From assembly GCF_003628435.1 (NCBI RefSeq), contig NZ_RBZN01000021.1, positions 1-54,396 of the forward strand: a DNA stretch of 54,396 nucleotides. Reading direction: 5' to 3'. Positions within the stretch are counted from its first letter, which is position 1. Each line of letters begins with the position of its first letter. Below the pieces are notes generated by a model. The model was not told the origin of the DNA and made no database searches. It saw only the letters and a program-made list of their open reading frames with translations. A program made the position numbers and the translations under genes. Shown piece by piece: positions 16,567 through 27,277 of the stretch. Source of the stretch: Ureibacillus endophyticus. GTDB taxonomy: Bacteria > Bacillota > Bacilli > Bacillales_A > Planococcaceae.

Positions 16567-17277
16567 TTACTCCTGCTCAGGATTTCGTAAGTAATAACCT
16601 ACCCCGCGGCGCGTAACAATCCAATTCGGATGACTTGGGTTATCTTCTATTTTTTCACGTAAACGTCGAATCGTAACGTCTACTGTACGTACATCTCCAA
16701 AGTAATCATAACCCCATACTGTTTGAAGTAGATGTTCACGAGTCATTACTTGTCCAATATGTTTCGCTAAATAATGAAGTAATTCAAATTCACGATGAGT
16801 CAATTCAATTGCTTCTCCACGCTTTAACACGATATAAGCATCAGGTTGAATGACTAAAGCACCTACTGTAATATCATTTGACTCCTCTTTTGTTTCTTCC
16901 ACTTGAGCAGATACTTTAAGTCGACGCATATTTGCTTTTACTCGTGCTATTAACTCTCTCGTACTAAAAGGCTTTGTAACGTAATCATCTGCACCCATTT
17001 CTAATCCAAGCACTTTATCAATTTCAGATCCCTTTGCAGTTAGCATAATGATAGGGAAGTCATATTTCTTTCTGACTTCACGGCACACTTCCATACCATC
17101 ACGTTTTGGAAGCATAATATCGAGAAGCATTAAATCAGGTTGGGATTCTTCAATTTTTTCTAATGCCTCATCCCCATCATAAGCACAAATTACTTGATAA
17201 CCTTCTTTTACTAAATTAAATTGCAATATATCTGCAATTGGCTTTTCATCGTCCACAACTAATATTGTTTTTGTCAT
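16567..17277 (-). CDS. walR: response regulator WalR (VicR/YycF)
   Basis: A 236-residue OmpR-family regulator. The receiver domain has acidic pocket Asp9/Asp10 and phosphoacceptor Asp53 in MLLDIMLP, then MLTAKG and KPF. The C-terminal winged helix spans about 135-233 ([14 protein letters not shown], then [16 protein letters not shown]). WalR controls genes for peptidoglycan hydrolases and wall turnover. It is the first gene of the operon, 5 bp upstream of walK, behind a sigma-A-type promoter at 17373-17402. Confidence 0.97.
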   Translation of the reverse strand: MTKTILVVDDEKPIADILQFNLVKEGYQVICAYDGDEALEKIEESQPDLMLLDIMLPKRDGMEVCREVRKKYDFPIIMLTAKGSEIDKVLGLEMGADDYVTKPFSTRELIARVKANMRRLKVSAQVEETKEESNDITVGALVIQPDAYIVLKRGEAIELTHREFELLHYLAKHIGQVMTREHLLQTVWGYDYFGDVRTVDVTIRRLREKIEDNPSHPNWIVTRRGVGYYLRNPEQE

Positions 17278-17372
17278 AAATTTTTTCTCCTTCTCTACTC
17301 TCTATCTATAGTTAAGTATGTTTAATTTCGATTTTCCTATTATTAACTCTATCATGCTTTACGTTTCGCTGC

Positions 17373-17402
17373 ATTATACTACCCCACACTCCATTATATC
17401 AA
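17373..17402 (-). promoter_or_regulatory. probable sigma-A promoter of the wal operon
   Basis: On the minus strand TTGATA (17402-17397) and TATAAT (17378-17373) are spaced by 18 bp, with the -10 box about 96 bp upstream of walR. The -10 is perfect and the -35 has two mismatches to TTGACA. Confidence 0.65.
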
Positions 17403-17520
17403 ACAATGTGTTACAACGTTTAAGCTGAGGTTACAATCAGATAACACTAAATATCAATATGAGAACATCGCTATAATATTTTCCGGGGAATATTTCGACA
17501 AATTTTGATAGTTAATAATA

Positions 17521-17553
17521 AAAAAGACAGCCCATAGTGTTTGGACTGTCTTA
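17521..17553 (-). terminator. terminator of the M23 peptidase gene
   Basis: AAGACAGTCCA and TGGGCTGTCTT arms form a stem on the minus strand and are followed by TTTTTATT, 4 bp past the stop of the M23 gene. Confidence 0.8.
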
Positions 17554-17556
17554 TAA

Positions 17557-19023
17557 TTAGTCTAATAATGTTAATGGATTTACGTATGAACCGTTTTTAT
17601 GAACTTCGAAATGAAGGTGAGTACCTGTTGAATTTCCTGTTGATCCCATAATGCCGATAATAGAACCTTGTGGAACAACTTGTCCAACAGTTACTTTAAT
17701 TTCGGATAGATGAGCATATAATGTTTCATATCCATTATTATGGTCTACAACAATTTTTTGACCATATGTTCCATCCCAACCAGCGAATGTAACAACTCCA
17801 TTATCTGAAGCAGTAATATTATAATTTGATGGTCTAGCAATATCGATACCTCTGTGGAATTCACCCCAGCGATTACCCATATTACTTGAAATATATCCAC
17901 CTGAAGTTGGCCAAGCAAATGCACCCGTTCCTCGATCTGAAACAACCTTCGTACCAACGACAACAACTCGATCACTAGGTTCAGAGAGTACTGTTTCTTC
18001 CGTCACTGCTTTTTCTACTCTTTTACCGTTTAATTCAGTAATTATATACTCGACCTTTTTCTTACCGTATTCGCCTTCTTGTTTAACGATTTTCTCGCCT
18101 TTATACATTGAGTCATTTTCTTCTACAATTTTTGTGAAGTCAATTTTTTCTACTCTTGATTTTTCATAAACAACTTTAACATTTACTAATGGCTTTTCCA
18201 CTGTTACATTCAGTTTTTGACCAATTTGTAATATTGTATTTTCATTAATATCAGGATTTAATTTTAAAAGTTCTGCTACTGATAAATTATGCTTCTTTGC
18301 AATTTTGCCAAGAACATCACCATTTTGAACGGCATATAACTCTTGTTCAACAGATCCTGTTTTAAGATAATCTACAGCTTTCTCTGGAGTTAAAATTTGT
18401 TCTGGATTAACTTTTGTATTTTCTATTGCGAGATTTTCAACAACTGAAACTTCTAATAGTCGTGATTCATTTTTAGCTAACTCTTTAGATACATTGTTTT
18501 CTAATTGTTGTAATTCTTTTTCTGTTACGTATTCAAGTTTTAATTGATGAATTGCCTCTTCATAATCCTGTTCACTTTTGAAGTAAGCTACTGGTTCTTC
18601 ATCAATTTTCATTGCGAAAGCTGGTGTTTGAACTTCTAACTCTGTATTTAATTTTTCTAAAGTATTCGTATCATCAATTTCGAATGAAAAAACATGCTCC
18701 GGAACTAAAGAAACATCTGAGCTAGCATCTACTTCCATATTTTCATATTGTAGACTTGCTTCTTTTTCTTTTTGTTCAACAATTTCAGTTACGGACTCTT
18801 CATTAGTTACAGGTCCAATATATGTATCACCTAAATAAACATGGTATATTTTATTTATAGAATTATCGCTTTCTTCTCCGTTTGCAAATGCAAGGTTAAA
18901 TGTTACTAATGATAAAAGAGCAACAGTTAAAGTAATTTTTTTAAATATATTCTTTTTCTTAGAATCAAGACTTGTATGTTTTTTCATCGAAACGTCTTTT
19001 TTCAATTTCCACTTCGAACTCAT
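17557..19023 (-). CDS. secreted M23 peptidase with LysM and G5 domains
   Basis: A 488-residue exported wall hydrolase. A long positively charged N-terminus leads to a signal segment (about 30-47, LTVALLSLVTFNLAFA). A helical region follows, then a LysM domain (about 230-275, VQNGDVLGKIAKKHNLSVAE), a G5 domain (about 285-360) and an M23 lysostaphin-type domain with zinc ligands in FHRGIDIA and HLHFEVH and the GETLYAHL-like core. It should cleave peptide cross-links in peptidoglycan and bind glycan through LysM. The start is backed by GGAAGGGG. Standing right upstream of walR, it is a plausible WalR target, with a weak WalR-like direct repeat at 19138-19154. Confidence 0.93.
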   Translation of the reverse strand: MSSKWKLKKDVSMKKHTSLDSKKKNIFKKITLTVALLSLVTFNLAFANGEESDNSINKIYHVYLGDTYIGPVTNEESVTEIVEQKEKEASLQYENMEVDASSDVSLVPEHVFSFEIDDTNTLEKLNTELEVQTPAFAMKIDEEPVAYFKSEQDYEEAIHQLKLEYVTEKELQQLENNVSKELAKNESRLLEVSVVENLAIENTKVNPEQILTPEKAVDYLKTGSVEQELYAVQNGDVLGKIAKKHNLSVAELLKLNPDINENTILQIGQKLNVTVEKPLVNVKVVYEKSRVEKIDFTKIVEENDSMYKGEKIVKQEGEYGKKKVEYIITELNGKRVEKAVTEETVLSEPSDRVVVVGTKVVSDRGTGAFAWPTSGGYISSNMGNRWGEFHRGIDIARPSNYNITASDNGVVTFAGWDGTYGQKIVVDHNNGYETLYAHLSEIKVTVGQVVPQGSIIGIMGSTGNSTGTHLHFEVHKNGSYVNPLTLLD

Positions 19024-19455
19024 TATGAAGCCCCTTCCAAAGGTTCCCCTAATTAAGGGTTATTTTTCCATGTGAGATTTTCAAGCCTTTTCTAATTTAA
19101 CATACTCCTTCTTTTGGTTGAACCGTCCTGAGTCTTTTGTAATGAAATTGTATTATTTGCACGTTTTTTGTTATATTATAGGATTTAAGGACCAAAATTC
19201 TCTATTAAATTGTCTAAGGACTGAAAAGAATTTTAGTTTATTATTACTTTTCGAGATTTCTCGACAATATTCTTGTTATTTTTTATGATAATGTTTTTTA
19301 TTTTACTAGATTTATAATAGAAATTTTTTTATTTTCATAGTTTCATTTCTTTAAACATTAGGGAATAATTATATAGAAAGGGAATTTTTATTATCATCTA
19401 GAGAGTCCTTTCATATACAGTTACAAATAAAATTATTAGAGATTGGGGAGAATTT
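19024..19455. other. 430-bp divergent intergenic region
   Basis: AT-rich spacer between the M23 peptidase gene (minus) and the YitT gene (plus). It contains TGTAAT-GAAAT-TGTATT at 19138-19154, close to the WalR consensus (TGTWAH repeated with 5-bp spacing) though in the opposite orientation to the peptidase gene. TATAAT occurs on the minus strand near 19174-19179. The palindrome TCGAGATTTCTCGA lies at 19250-19263. None is decisive. Confidence 0.4.
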
Positions 19456-20337
19456 ATGGAAGTAAGTGCAAAACATTCTGAAATTAATAAAATACCTATG
19501 AGGCATCACATGTTCCGAGTTGTAATGGTAATTATAGGTGCACTAATTTTTGCTATAGGTCTAGAGTTATTTTTAGTTCCTAACAATGTTATGGATGGTG
19601 GAATTGTTGGGATTTCAATTATTATTTCTCATTTAGTTGGTTTGCCTGTTGGTGTTTTTATCTTCATACTAAACCTTCCTTTTATATTCATCGGTTATAA
19701 ACAAATTGGTAAAACCTTCGCATTAACTACTGCCCTGGGAATTACAATCCTTTCGATTGCCACGGTAATTATGCATCATTTAAATCCTTTTACAAAAGAT
19801 TTATTATTAGCTACCGTTTTCGGTGGAATCTTATTAGGTGTTGGTGTTGGACTTGTTATTCGCTATGGAGGATGTTTAGATGGAACTGAAGTTTTAGCCA
19901 TTTTATCCAATATCAAACTACCCTTTTCTGTTGGTGAAATTATCTTATTTATTAACTTAATTATTTTCACTGTTGCTGGTTTTGTATTTACTTGGGAACA
20001 AGCAATGTATTCCGTTGTTGCTTACTATATAGCATCAAAAGTTATTGATGTTGTCGTGCTAGGGATGGAGGAATCTAAATCCGTTTACATAATTAGTGAA
20101 GACATAGAGGAAATTGGCCAAGCCATATTACACCGTTTAGGTCGAGGGGTTACTTATTTACATGGTGAAGGGGCTTATACAGGGGATAATAAAAAAGTGA
20201 TATTCTGTGTTATTACTAGATTAGAAGAATCTAAGATGAAAGAAATTGTTCGAAGTATAGATAATCAAGCATTCCTAGCAATTGGTAATATTAGCGAAGT
20301 AAAAGGTGGACGCTTCAAGAAGAAAGGTATTCACTAA
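19456..20337 (+). CDS. YitT-family membrane protein (DUF161/DUF2179)
   Basis: A 293-residue protein with five to six predicted membrane helices in the first 200 residues (for example VVMVIIGALIFAIGLELFLV and GVFIFILNLPFIFIGY). The loop GLVIRYGGCLDGTEVLA is typical of the YitT_membrane family. A cytoplasmic DUF2179 domain covers about 205-285 (GRGVTYLHGEGAYTGDNKK). Many paralogues occur in Bacillales and their transport role is not established. ATG follows GGGGAG. It is one of few plus-strand genes left of oriC, so it runs against replication. Confidence 0.9.
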   Translation: MEVSAKHSEINKIPMRHHMFRVVMVIIGALIFAIGLELFLVPNNVMDGGIVGISIIISHLVGLPVGVFIFILNLPFIFIGYKQIGKTFALTTALGITILSIATVIMHHLNPFTKDLLLATVFGGILLGVGVGLVIRYGGCLDGTEVLAILSNIKLPFSVGEIILFINLIIFTVAGFVFTWEQAMYSVVAYYIASKVIDVVVLGMEESKSVYIISEDIEEIGQAILHRLGRGVTYLHGEGAYTGDNKKVIFCVITRLEESKMKEIVRSIDNQAFLAIGNISEVKGGRFKKKGIH

Positions 20338-20355
20338 TACACATATAAAATGTTT

Positions 20356-20388
20356 AGAAAAACCGAGCCACTTTTGCTTGGTTTTTTG
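20356..20388 (+). terminator. terminator of the YitT-family gene
   Basis: AACCGAGC (20361-20368) pairs with GCTTGGTT (20376-20383), including one G-T pair, and is followed by TTTTT. Confidence 0.75.
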
Positions 20389-20429
20389 TTTGGTTGTGAT
20401 TTGAAAAAAGAGCAATAATAAAGAAAAAA

Positions 20430-20766
20430 CTGCTAACGATTTATTTTATTAGCAGTTAGTTAGTTAGTTTCTATATATAATTTACCTCTAGTTTGCACCT
20501 GTCGCTACGCTATCGGTGCAGAACGAATGTCGTTTAAAGTAAAAATTGCTAACGATTTAGTCTGTTAGCAGTTAGTAACTATTACTCCCAGATTGGGTTA
20601 TCCCAAGGTTTGCGCCTGTCGCTACGCTTTCGGCGCAGACTAACGTGGATAAAAAAAAAACTACTAACGATTTGTAATCGTTAGTAGTTAGGATGTCCCC
20701 CAGATTAAGTTAATCCTAAAAGTTTGCACCTGTCGCTACGCTATCGGTGCAGAACGAATGTCGTTA
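20430..20766 (-). repeat. three tandem units of palindrome plus terminator, with degenerate purA-tail copies
   Basis: Three units of about 115 bp follow purA. Each has a GC-rich hairpin (TGCACC/GGTGCA at 20494-20520 and 20725-20751; TGCGCC/GGCGCA at 20611-20637, a compensatory pair change) and, further along the minus strand, a terminator stem with T-run (20661-20687, 20547-20570, 20430-20455). In unit 2 the minus strand at about 20583-20600 reads AACCCAATCTGGGAGTAA, i.e. NPIWE and stop, the same end as PurA. The third unit has a worn version. The array looks like repeated duplication of the purA 3' end with its terminator. Confidence 0.7.
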
Positions 20767-22050
20767 CTCCCAAATCGGATTAACGACATTCGTTTGCTCA
20801 CGTGCTGGGCCTACTGAGAATGTCATTAGGTTAATACCAGTTAATTCTACGATGCGTTCTACGTATTTGCGTGCGTTTTCTGGTAGATCTTCTAATGTAC
20901 GAACGCCTGTGATATCCTCTGACCAGCCTGGTAGTTCCTCATAAACTGGTTCACAAGCTTCGATTACATGTAAGCTTGCTGGATATTCTGTAATGATTTC
21001 ATCATTGTATTTATAAGCCGTACAGATTTTTACTGTTTCTAAACCAGATAATACATCGATTGAGTTCAATGCTAAGTCTGTAATTCCACTAACACGGCGA
21101 GAATGGCGTACTACAACTGAGTCAAACCAACCTACACGACGAGGACGACCAGTTGTTGTACCATATTCACGACCTACTTCACGAATATGATGGCCAATTT
21201 CGTCAAATAACTCAGTTGGGAATGGACCATCGCCAACACGAGAAGTATATGCTTTACATACCCCAACAACACGAGATACATGAGAAGGTCCAATACCTGT
21301 ACCTGTTGTTACACCACCTGCAACAGGGTTAGAAGAAGTAACGAATGGATAAGTACCATGGTCAACGTCTAACATGACACCTTGTGCACCTTCGAATAAT
21401 ACTCGTCCACCTTCATCTAATACATCATTTAAAACTTTTGATGTGTCAGTAACATATTGCGCTAATTCTTGACCATAACCGTAGAATTCTTCAAAAATGT
21501 CCTCAAATTTTAAACCTTCTACTTCATAGTATTTTTCGAAAAGGCGATTTTTCTTTTCTAAATTTTCGCGTAGCTTTTGTTCAAAAACTTCACGATCAAG
21601 TAAATCTGCAATACGAATACCCATACGTGCGATTTTATCTTGATAACATGGTCCAATACCTTTACATGTTGTCCCGATTTTTTTGTCGCCACGAGCAGCT
21701 TCGTCTACTTTATCTTGATAAATATGATAAGGAAGAATTACTTGTGCACGGTTTGAAATACGTAAATTTGATGTATCAATACCACGCTCTTGTAAACCTT
21801 TTAATTCAGTTACAAGAGATTTTGGGTTAATAACCATTCCGTTCCCCATAACTGATGTTTTTTCTTTATAGAAAATACCTGATGGAATTAAATGCAATTT
21901 ATACGTTTCACCGTCAAACTTGATTGTATGACCTGCGTTATCCCCGCCTGAAAAACGAGCGATTACATCTGCCTTTTTAGATAGGAAGTCAGTAATTTTA
22001 CCTTTACCTTCGTCTCCCCATTGTGTCCCTACAACTACAACTGATGTCAT
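20764..22050 (-). CDS. purA: adenylosuccinate synthetase
   Basis: A 428-residue enzyme joining IMP and aspartate with GTP to give adenylosuccinate, the first committed step to AMP. The signature [15 protein letters not shown] is at the N-terminus, with later conserved blocks GVGPSH-like TGIGPSH and TGRPRRVGW. The start is set at the ATG at 22050, because GGAGGTG lies 6 bp upstream of it and inside the longer frame beginning at 22071. The gene's 3' end forms a perfect 13-bp inverted repeat with the sequence just past its stop (20754-20766 with 20781-20793). Confidence 0.97.
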   Translation of the reverse strand: MTSVVVVGTQWGDEGKGKITDFLSKKADVIARFSGGDNAGHTIKFDGETYKLHLIPSGIFYKEKTSVMGNGMVINPKSLVTELKGLQERGIDTSNLRISNRAQVILPYHIYQDKVDEAARGDKKIGTTCKGIGPCYQDKIARMGIRIADLLDREVFEQKLRENLEKKNRLFEKYYEVEGLKFEDIFEEFYGYGQELAQYVTDTSKVLNDVLDEGGRVLFEGAQGVMLDVDHGTYPFVTSSNPVAGGVTTGTGIGPSHVSRVVGVCKAYTSRVGDGPFPTELFDEIGHHIREVGREYGTTTGRPRRVGWFDSVVVRHSRRVSGITDLALNSIDVLSGLETVKICTAYKYNDEIITEYPASLHVIEACEPVYEELPGWSEDITGVRTLEDLPENARKYVERIVELTGINLMTFSVGPAREQTNVVNPIWE

Positions 22051-22194
22051 ATCAGCACCTCCGCTAGACATTATGTCCTTTATACCGCAATATTTATTAG
22101 TAAAACATCCACAAATAGTATGTCCTACTTTCTTTAACTATATCAAACAGAACCATTGTAACAGTGATTCATTATAGAAGTCAATGAAGAATAA

Positions 22195-22242
22195 GAAAAA
22201 ACACGAACATATAATTGAAAAAATTCAATTAACGTTCGTGTT
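22195..22242 (-). terminator. terminator of dnaB
   Basis: ACACGAAC (22201-22208) pairs with GTTCGTGT (22234-22241), with an inner TAATTGAA/TTCAATTA stem. On the minus strand a TTTTTTC run follows. Confidence 0.8.
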
Positions 22243-22252
22243 CTAAATATAC

Positions 22253-23611
22253 TTATGCATTAACTGGCTGCGGATGCTGCGACCAATCAATATTAATAAA
22301 TTTGTTAAATTCCTTTTTAAAAGCAAGCGTTACAGTACCTGTTGGACCATTACGTTGTTTTGCAATAATGATTTCGATCATATTTTTACTTTCGGATTCT
22401 TTATCGTAGTAATCATCACGGTATAAGAAGGCTACAATATCCGCATCTTGCTCGATACTTCCTGATTCACGAATATCACTCATCATCGGGCGTTTATCTT
22501 GACGTTGTTCTACACCACGAGATAACTGAGATAAGGCAATAACAGGAACTTTTAATTCACGGGCCAAAGCTTTTAAGGAACGAGAAATTTCCGATACTTC
22601 TTGTTGACGGTTTTCTCCACTTCGGCCACTACCTTGAATTAACTGTAAGTAATCGATTAAGACCATACCTAATCCACTTTCTTGGTGAAGGCGGCGGCAC
22701 TTTGCACGAATTTCACTAATACGTAAGCCCGGTGTATCATCAATATAAATACCTGAGTTTGATAAACTACCCATCGCCATCGTTAGTTTGCTCCAATCTT
22801 CAGAAGTAAGAGCACCAGTACGCAATGCTTGAGCATCAATATTTCCTTCAGCACAAAGCATACGCATTACGAGTTGTTCTGCCCCCATCTCAAGAGAGAA
22901 TATTGCTACATTTTCTCGTGCTTTAATCGCTACATTTTGTGCAATATTCAAGGCAAAAGCTGTTTTACCAACTGATGGACGGGCAGCTACAATAATTAAG
23001 TCATTTCGTTGGAAGCCAGCTGTCATTCGATCTAAATCACGGAAACCAGTTGGAATCCCAGTTACATCTCCATCGCGAAATTGCAATTGTTCAATATTAT
23101 CGTAAGTTTGAACGAGTACATCTTTAACGTGTTTAAAGTCACCGGCATTTTTACGATTCGCAACTTCCATTACTTTCTTTTCAGCATCTGCTAAAAGCGC
23201 CTCAACTTCATCTTCCCGTGTATAACCTTCTTCAACTATCTTTGTGGCAACACGAATTAAGCGGCGTAATAGTGCCTTTTCTTCAACGATTTTAGCATAA
23301 TACGCAATATTAGCAGCGGTAGGTACAGCATTGGCAAGCTCAGTTAAATAAGAAAGACCACCAACATCTTCAAGTTCTTTTTTTACTGAAAGTTCTTCTG
23401 TAACAGTGACAACATCTATCGCTTTTCCTTGGTCACTTAAATCCAGCATTGTCTGAAAGATTTTTTGATGACTAATTCGATAAAAATCATCAGGAACTAA
23501 AATTTCAGATGCAGTAATTAAACTTTGTGGCTCAAGGAATATGGCACCAATAACGGATTGCTCTGCCTCATGGTTATGCGGTGGAACGCGATCCATCATG
23601 CCTTCGTTCAT
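22253..23611 (-). CDS. dnaB: replicative DNA helicase (DnaB family; B. subtilis DnaC)
   Basis: A 452-residue hexameric helicase that unwinds DNA at the replication fork. The N-terminal DnaB domain (about 1-150, PHNHEAEQSVIGAIFLEP) is followed by a RecA-like motor domain with Walker A ARPSVGKTAFALN, Walker B MVLIDYLQLI and the conserved SQLSRGVE. Full length. It lies 13 bp downstream of rplI in the rplI-dnaB arrangement usual for Bacillales. Confidence 0.97.
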   Translation of the reverse strand: MNEGMMDRVPPHNHEAEQSVIGAIFLEPQSLITASEILVPDDFYRISHQKIFQTMLDLSDQGKAIDVVTVTEELSVKKELEDVGGLSYLTELANAVPTAANIAYYAKIVEEKALLRRLIRVATKIVEEGYTREDEVEALLADAEKKVMEVANRKNAGDFKHVKDVLVQTYDNIEQLQFRDGDVTGIPTGFRDLDRMTAGFQRNDLIIVAARPSVGKTAFALNIAQNVAIKARENVAIFSLEMGAEQLVMRMLCAEGNIDAQALRTGALTSEDWSKLTMAMGSLSNSGIYIDDTPGLRISEIRAKCRRLHQESGLGMVLIDYLQLIQGSGRSGENRQQEVSEISRSLKALARELKVPVIALSQLSRGVEQRQDKRPMMSDIRESGSIEQDADIVAFLYRDDYYDKESESKNMIEIIIAKQRNGPTGTVTLAFKKEFNKFINIDWSQHPQPVNA

Positions 23612-23624
23612 TACAGTTCTCTCC

Positions 23625-24074
23625 TTACGCTTCTTCTGTAACGTGTACCTTTAAAGTCGCTTTAACTTCGTGGTGAAGCTTTACAGGTACATTTGTAAAG
23701 CCTAAAGAGCGAATACCTTCGTTACATTCCATTTTTCGTTTATCAATTTTAATACCAAAATCTTTTTGAAGGGCTTCAGCAATTTGTTTTGTAGAAACTG
23801 ATCCAAATAGTCTACCGCCATCACCTGATTTTGCTTTAATCACTACAGTAAGTTTTTCAAGTTGTTCTTTTAAATCTTTCGCTGCCTGTAATTCAGCCGC
23901 TGCATTTTTCTCTGCTAATTTCTTTTGACCTTCTAATTGACTAAGTGCTTGGTTCGTTGCTTCAACAGCATAACCATTTTTTATAAGGAAGTTTTGTGCA
24001 TATCCATCTGCAACGTTTTTAACTTCTCCTTTTTTACCTTTTCCTTTAACGTCTTTTAAAAATACTACTTTCAT
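23625..24074 (-). CDS. rplI: 50S ribosomal protein L9
   Basis: A 149-residue protein of the large ribosomal subunit. The N-terminal RNA-binding domain begins [19 protein letters not shown] with the diagnostic GYAQNFLI. A long helix (about 42-75) connects to the C-terminal domain with RLFGSV. Its start overlaps the gdpP stop by four bases (ATGA), indicating coupled translation. Confidence 0.97.
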   Translation of the reverse strand: MKVVFLKDVKGKGKKGEVKNVADGYAQNFLIKNGYAVEATNQALSQLEGQKKLAEKNAAAELQAAKDLKEQLEKLTVVIKAKSGDGGRLFGSVSTKQIAEALQKDFGIKIDKRKMECNEGIRSLGFTNVPVKLHHEVKATLKVHVTEEA

Positions 24075-26044
24075 TCTTCATTTCTCCCCTCAAGTATATC
24101 TATTATTGCATTATTTAATAAAGAAATCGCATGTTCTATCGTATCAACATTTAGTTGGCAAGCAGCATTGGTTAAATGGCCACCACCACCAAGTTTCTCC
24201 ATAACAAGTTGAACATTAAAGTCTCCTAAAGACCTTGCACTGATTCCTATTAATCCATCAGGTCGATGGGCAACCACAAAGGAGGCTGATACGTCTTTAA
24301 CTGTGAGTAAAATATCTGCCGTTTGTGCAATTAATACAGAGTCATATATTTTGTTATCCTGTCCATGTGCGACGGCAATTCCCGGATAGAGGAATTCAAC
24401 AGTTTGAATAATTTTTGAGCGTTCAATATACGTATCAATATCTTCTTTTAATAATTGTTGAACTAATACAGTATCTGCTCCATTTGTTCTTAAATAAGAG
24501 GCTGCTTCAAAAGTACGTGCCCCTGTTCGGAGTGTGAAGCTTTTTGTATCTACGATGATACCCGCTAAAAGTGCTGTTGCTTCTAATTTTGATAGTTTTT
24601 CATCTTCTGGTTGATATTCTAATAATTCCGTTACTAGTTCAGCTGTAGATGATGCATAAGGTTCCATATAGACAAGAGTTGGATTTTTAATAAACTCTTC
24701 CCCTCGTCGATGGTGATCGATTACAACAATTTTGTCAGAGCGTTTTAATAGTCGATCATCAGCTACTAAACTTGGTTTATGAGTATCCACTATAGCTACC
24801 AATGACTTCTCCGTCATTAAAGCTAATGCTTCATCAGGGGAAATAAAGTACTTATAAAAATCGGAGTTTTTCTCTATATTCCCCATTAACCGATTAACAC
24901 TACCATTTAACTCATCAAAGTTTAAGACAATATAGCCTTTAACTTTATTTTTTTGTGCCATTTTTCGCACACCGATTGCAGCACCGATGGAATCCATGTC
25001 AGGATGTTTATGTCCCATTATAAATACTTGATCACTTTCAATAATCAGATCTTGTAAGGCATGGGAGATAACACGAGCACGCACTCTAGTACGCTTTTCA
25101 ACTGGATTTGTTTTTCCACCATAAAATCTTAATTTTCCATTCGGTTGTTTAATCGCTACTTGATCTCCACCACGACCTAAAACTAAATCTAGACTAGATT
25201 GAGCTAATTCGCCAAGTTTAATAAGAGAACTTGAACCAGCTCCAACTCCAATACTTAGTGTCAATGAGAGATTCTTTTGTGCTGTTTTTTCACGTATATC
25301 ATCTAAAATTGAAAACTTTTTCTTTTCAAGCTCAGATAAAATTTTCTCATTTAATATTGCTAGGAAACGATCGGAATTAATGCGCTTTGCAAAAATTCCA
25401 TGTTCAGAGGCCCAATCATTAATGATAGAAGTTACGATTGTATTCGTTAAACTTCTAGATTGGTCATCCATTCCTTGTGTTAACTCGTCATAGTTATCAA
25501 TAAATAAGATAGCTAAAACAGTTCGGTCTGCGTAATATTGTGATTCAATTTTTAATTGCTCCGTTACATCAAAGAAGTATAATAACTTTTCTTCTTGTTT
25601 ATAAACCACTTTATACTTTCGATCATTAATTGTAACGGTTTGCTCTCTTTTATCATCAGATTTCGTTAACTCATATAACTCCTCTGAAAGAATAAACATT
25701 TCTTCTCCAATTAAAGATTCTTCATCCATAACTTGAGACATATATGGATTTGCCCATTCAATTATATATTTATCGTTAATGAGTAAAATCCCTATAGGCA
25801 TTTCTAAAAGTGCTTCAGATCCTACTTTTTTCATACGAAACGAAAGCGATTCGATATGTTTTTCTGTATTAATAAATGTGATTTTCTCAATTTTCCACGC
25901 ATATATTACCGCAATGCTATAAAAGAGCAAATAGGCTAAGCCAAACCAGATATTCCAAATGGATATAATAGTGGCGCCTATTAGACCAATCACAGTTAGA
26001 TACATAAGAGGATGTCGAATTAGCCGCTTCCTATAAGTATCCAT
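24071..26044 (-). CDS. gdpP: cyclic-di-AMP phosphodiesterase GdpP
   Basis: A 657-residue membrane-bound phosphodiesterase that hydrolyses c-di-AMP. Two membrane helices lie in the first 50 residues, followed by a PAS-like haem-binding region (about 80-150), a degenerate GGDEF domain (about 170-300), then DHH and DHHA1 domains. The DHH metal motifs are visible in [24 protein letters not shown] and VIDHHRRG, and DHHA1 in [10 protein letters not shown]. Full length. It is coupled to rplI. Loss of GdpP in relatives raises c-di-AMP and changes wall stress tolerance. Confidence 0.96.
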   Translation of the reverse strand: MDTYRKRLIRHPLMYLTVIGLIGATIISIWNIWFGLAYLLFYSIAVIYAWKIEKITFINTEKHIESLSFRMKKVGSEALLEMPIGILLINDKYIIEWANPYMSQVMDEESLIGEEMFILSEELYELTKSDDKREQTVTINDRKYKVVYKQEEKLLYFFDVTEQLKIESQYYADRTVLAILFIDNYDELTQGMDDQSRSLTNTIVTSIINDWASEHGIFAKRINSDRFLAILNEKILSELEKKKFSILDDIREKTAQKNLSLTLSIGVGAGSSSLIKLGELAQSSLDLVLGRGGDQVAIKQPNGKLRFYGGKTNPVEKRTRVRARVISHALQDLIIESDQVFIMGHKHPDMDSIGAAIGVRKMAQKNKVKGYIVLNFDELNGSVNRLMGNIEKNSDFYKYFISPDEALALMTEKSLVAIVDTHKPSLVADDRLLKRSDKIVVIDHHRRGEEFIKNPTLVYMEPYASSTAELVTELLEYQPEDEKLSKLEATALLAGIIVDTKSFTLRTGARTFEAASYLRTNGADTVLVQQLLKEDIDTYIERSKIIQTVEFLYPGIAVAHGQDNKIYDSVLIAQTADILLTVKDVSASFVVAHRPDGLIGISARSLGDFNVQLVMEKLGGGGHLTNAACQLNVDTIEHAISLLNNAIIDILEGRNEE

Positions 26045-26056
26045 TTTATCAGCTCC

Positions 26057-26998
26057 CTACCTCTGAATCTTCCCTTTGACAAATGAACGAATGTCAAAGC
26101 CTAAATCAAAAATCCCAATTAATACGACAAAGGAATATAGTGGAATGGCTATAATTGTTGCAAGTACTTTTAAAATACTAGGTGACCCGTATGCATCAAG
26201 ACAAAAATGAATAAAAGATATTCCTTGAAGGGTCAGTAATAACCATAAGACCATCGATAAATTTAAGCAAATAACATAAAGAGGTGTGCCAGTTTCAGGG
26301 CTAATAAATAAGTTAACCGATAATAGTATTAAATAATACCATAAAATTGATTTTGGTAAGCGCAGGTTTTTAAATGCGTTAAACTTTGGAACATTAACTC
26401 CTAGACGCTTTAACATCGGTAAATTAATTGAAATGATTAAGAAAGTAAAGAAGAAAACAGCAATGGTAATGGAAGCTGGTAATGTCATCTCCATAGTATC
26501 AAAAAGTAAATTTAAAGCCGTTTCATCCATTGGTGTTTGACCAGTTAAACTTTGTGATAGCTCAAAGGATTTTTTGTAACTGTCACGCATTAACTGCATT
26601 GATTCTTTAATAAAATCCGTTTCAAACAATTTTAATGAGATAATGTACTGAACTGCAAATGTGATAAGTAAAGTAATACCTGATGACATAAGTAAAAATA
26701 CTTTACTTTTCTTTAATCGTAACGAATCACCCATTACTACGCCTAATGAAGCAAAAATAAGGGCAAACGGAATGATTAATAAACCTCCAAAAAAGAAGGG
26801 GATAATACAACCTAGAATTGCCACTAATATGGATGAACTCCTATCAAATTTTGCACTGTACCATGCAATAGGTAACGGTGCAAAAAGGGTAGCAATAAGA
26901 TTGATGAATGGTACATAGAAAGCGATTGCAACGAGTACTGTAAATAAGGCAATCATCATAGCACCATGAGCTAGCCTTTTTGATTGATTATTCGGCAT
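26057..26998 (-). CDS. yybS: DUF2232 membrane protein YybS
   Basis: A 313-residue protein with about eight membrane helices (such as GAMMIALFTVLVAIAFYV and FTFLIISINLPMLKRLG) of the YybS/DUF2232 family. Its molecular role is unknown. It lies directly upstream of gdpP with a 12-bp gap, the order seen across Bacillales (yybS-yybT-rplI), which hints at a functional link to c-di-AMP or ribosome gene expression. Confidence 0.9.
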   Translation of the reverse strand: MPNNQSKRLAHGAMMIALFTVLVAIAFYVPFINLIATLFAPLPIAWYSAKFDRSSSILVAILGCIIPFFFGGLLIIPFALIFASLGVVMGDSLRLKKSKVFLLMSSGITLLITFAVQYIISLKLFETDFIKESMQLMRDSYKKSFELSQSLTGQTPMDETALNLLFDTMEMTLPASITIAVFFFTFLIISINLPMLKRLGVNVPKFNAFKNLRLPKSILWYYLILLSVNLFISPETGTPLYVICLNLSMVLWLLLTLQGISFIHFCLDAYGSPSILKVLATIIAIPLYSFVVLIGIFDLGFDIRSFVKGKIQR

Positions 26999-27195
26999 CG
27001 ATAACCTTCCTTTTAATTTAAAACTGTGCTGATTATAAGTCTTTAGAAGTTCAGCCTAAGAAGCCTGATGCATAATGTGATAGCATAATACTTCTTAAGT
27101 AATAATCTTATTCATTGATATATTGTACCATTTTTTTAGTTATGGGACAAAAATGCGCTTGTGTAATTGTTATGACACTTACAAAAAATGCAAAT

Positions 27196-27236
27196 AAAAA
27201 GTCGACAAAATTTGTAATAAATTTTGTCGACTTTAT
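27196..27236 (-). terminator. terminator of rpsF-ssb-rpsR
   Basis: A perfect 16-bp stem, AAAGTCGACAAAATTT (27198-27213) with its complement at 27219-27234, followed on the minus strand by TTTATTTG. The remaining sequence between it and yybS (27237-27277 and 26999-27195) shows nothing I can name. Confidence 0.8.
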
Positions 27237-27277
27237 TATATGCGTAAAAAATATGCTTCGCTTATTTAAGCTAAGGC

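Noticed and set aside
17479-17494. Possible Noc-binding site near ATTTTCCGGGGAAT
   Set aside because: Two mismatches to the Noc consensus ATTTCCCGGGAAAT and loss of symmetry; too weak to list as a site.
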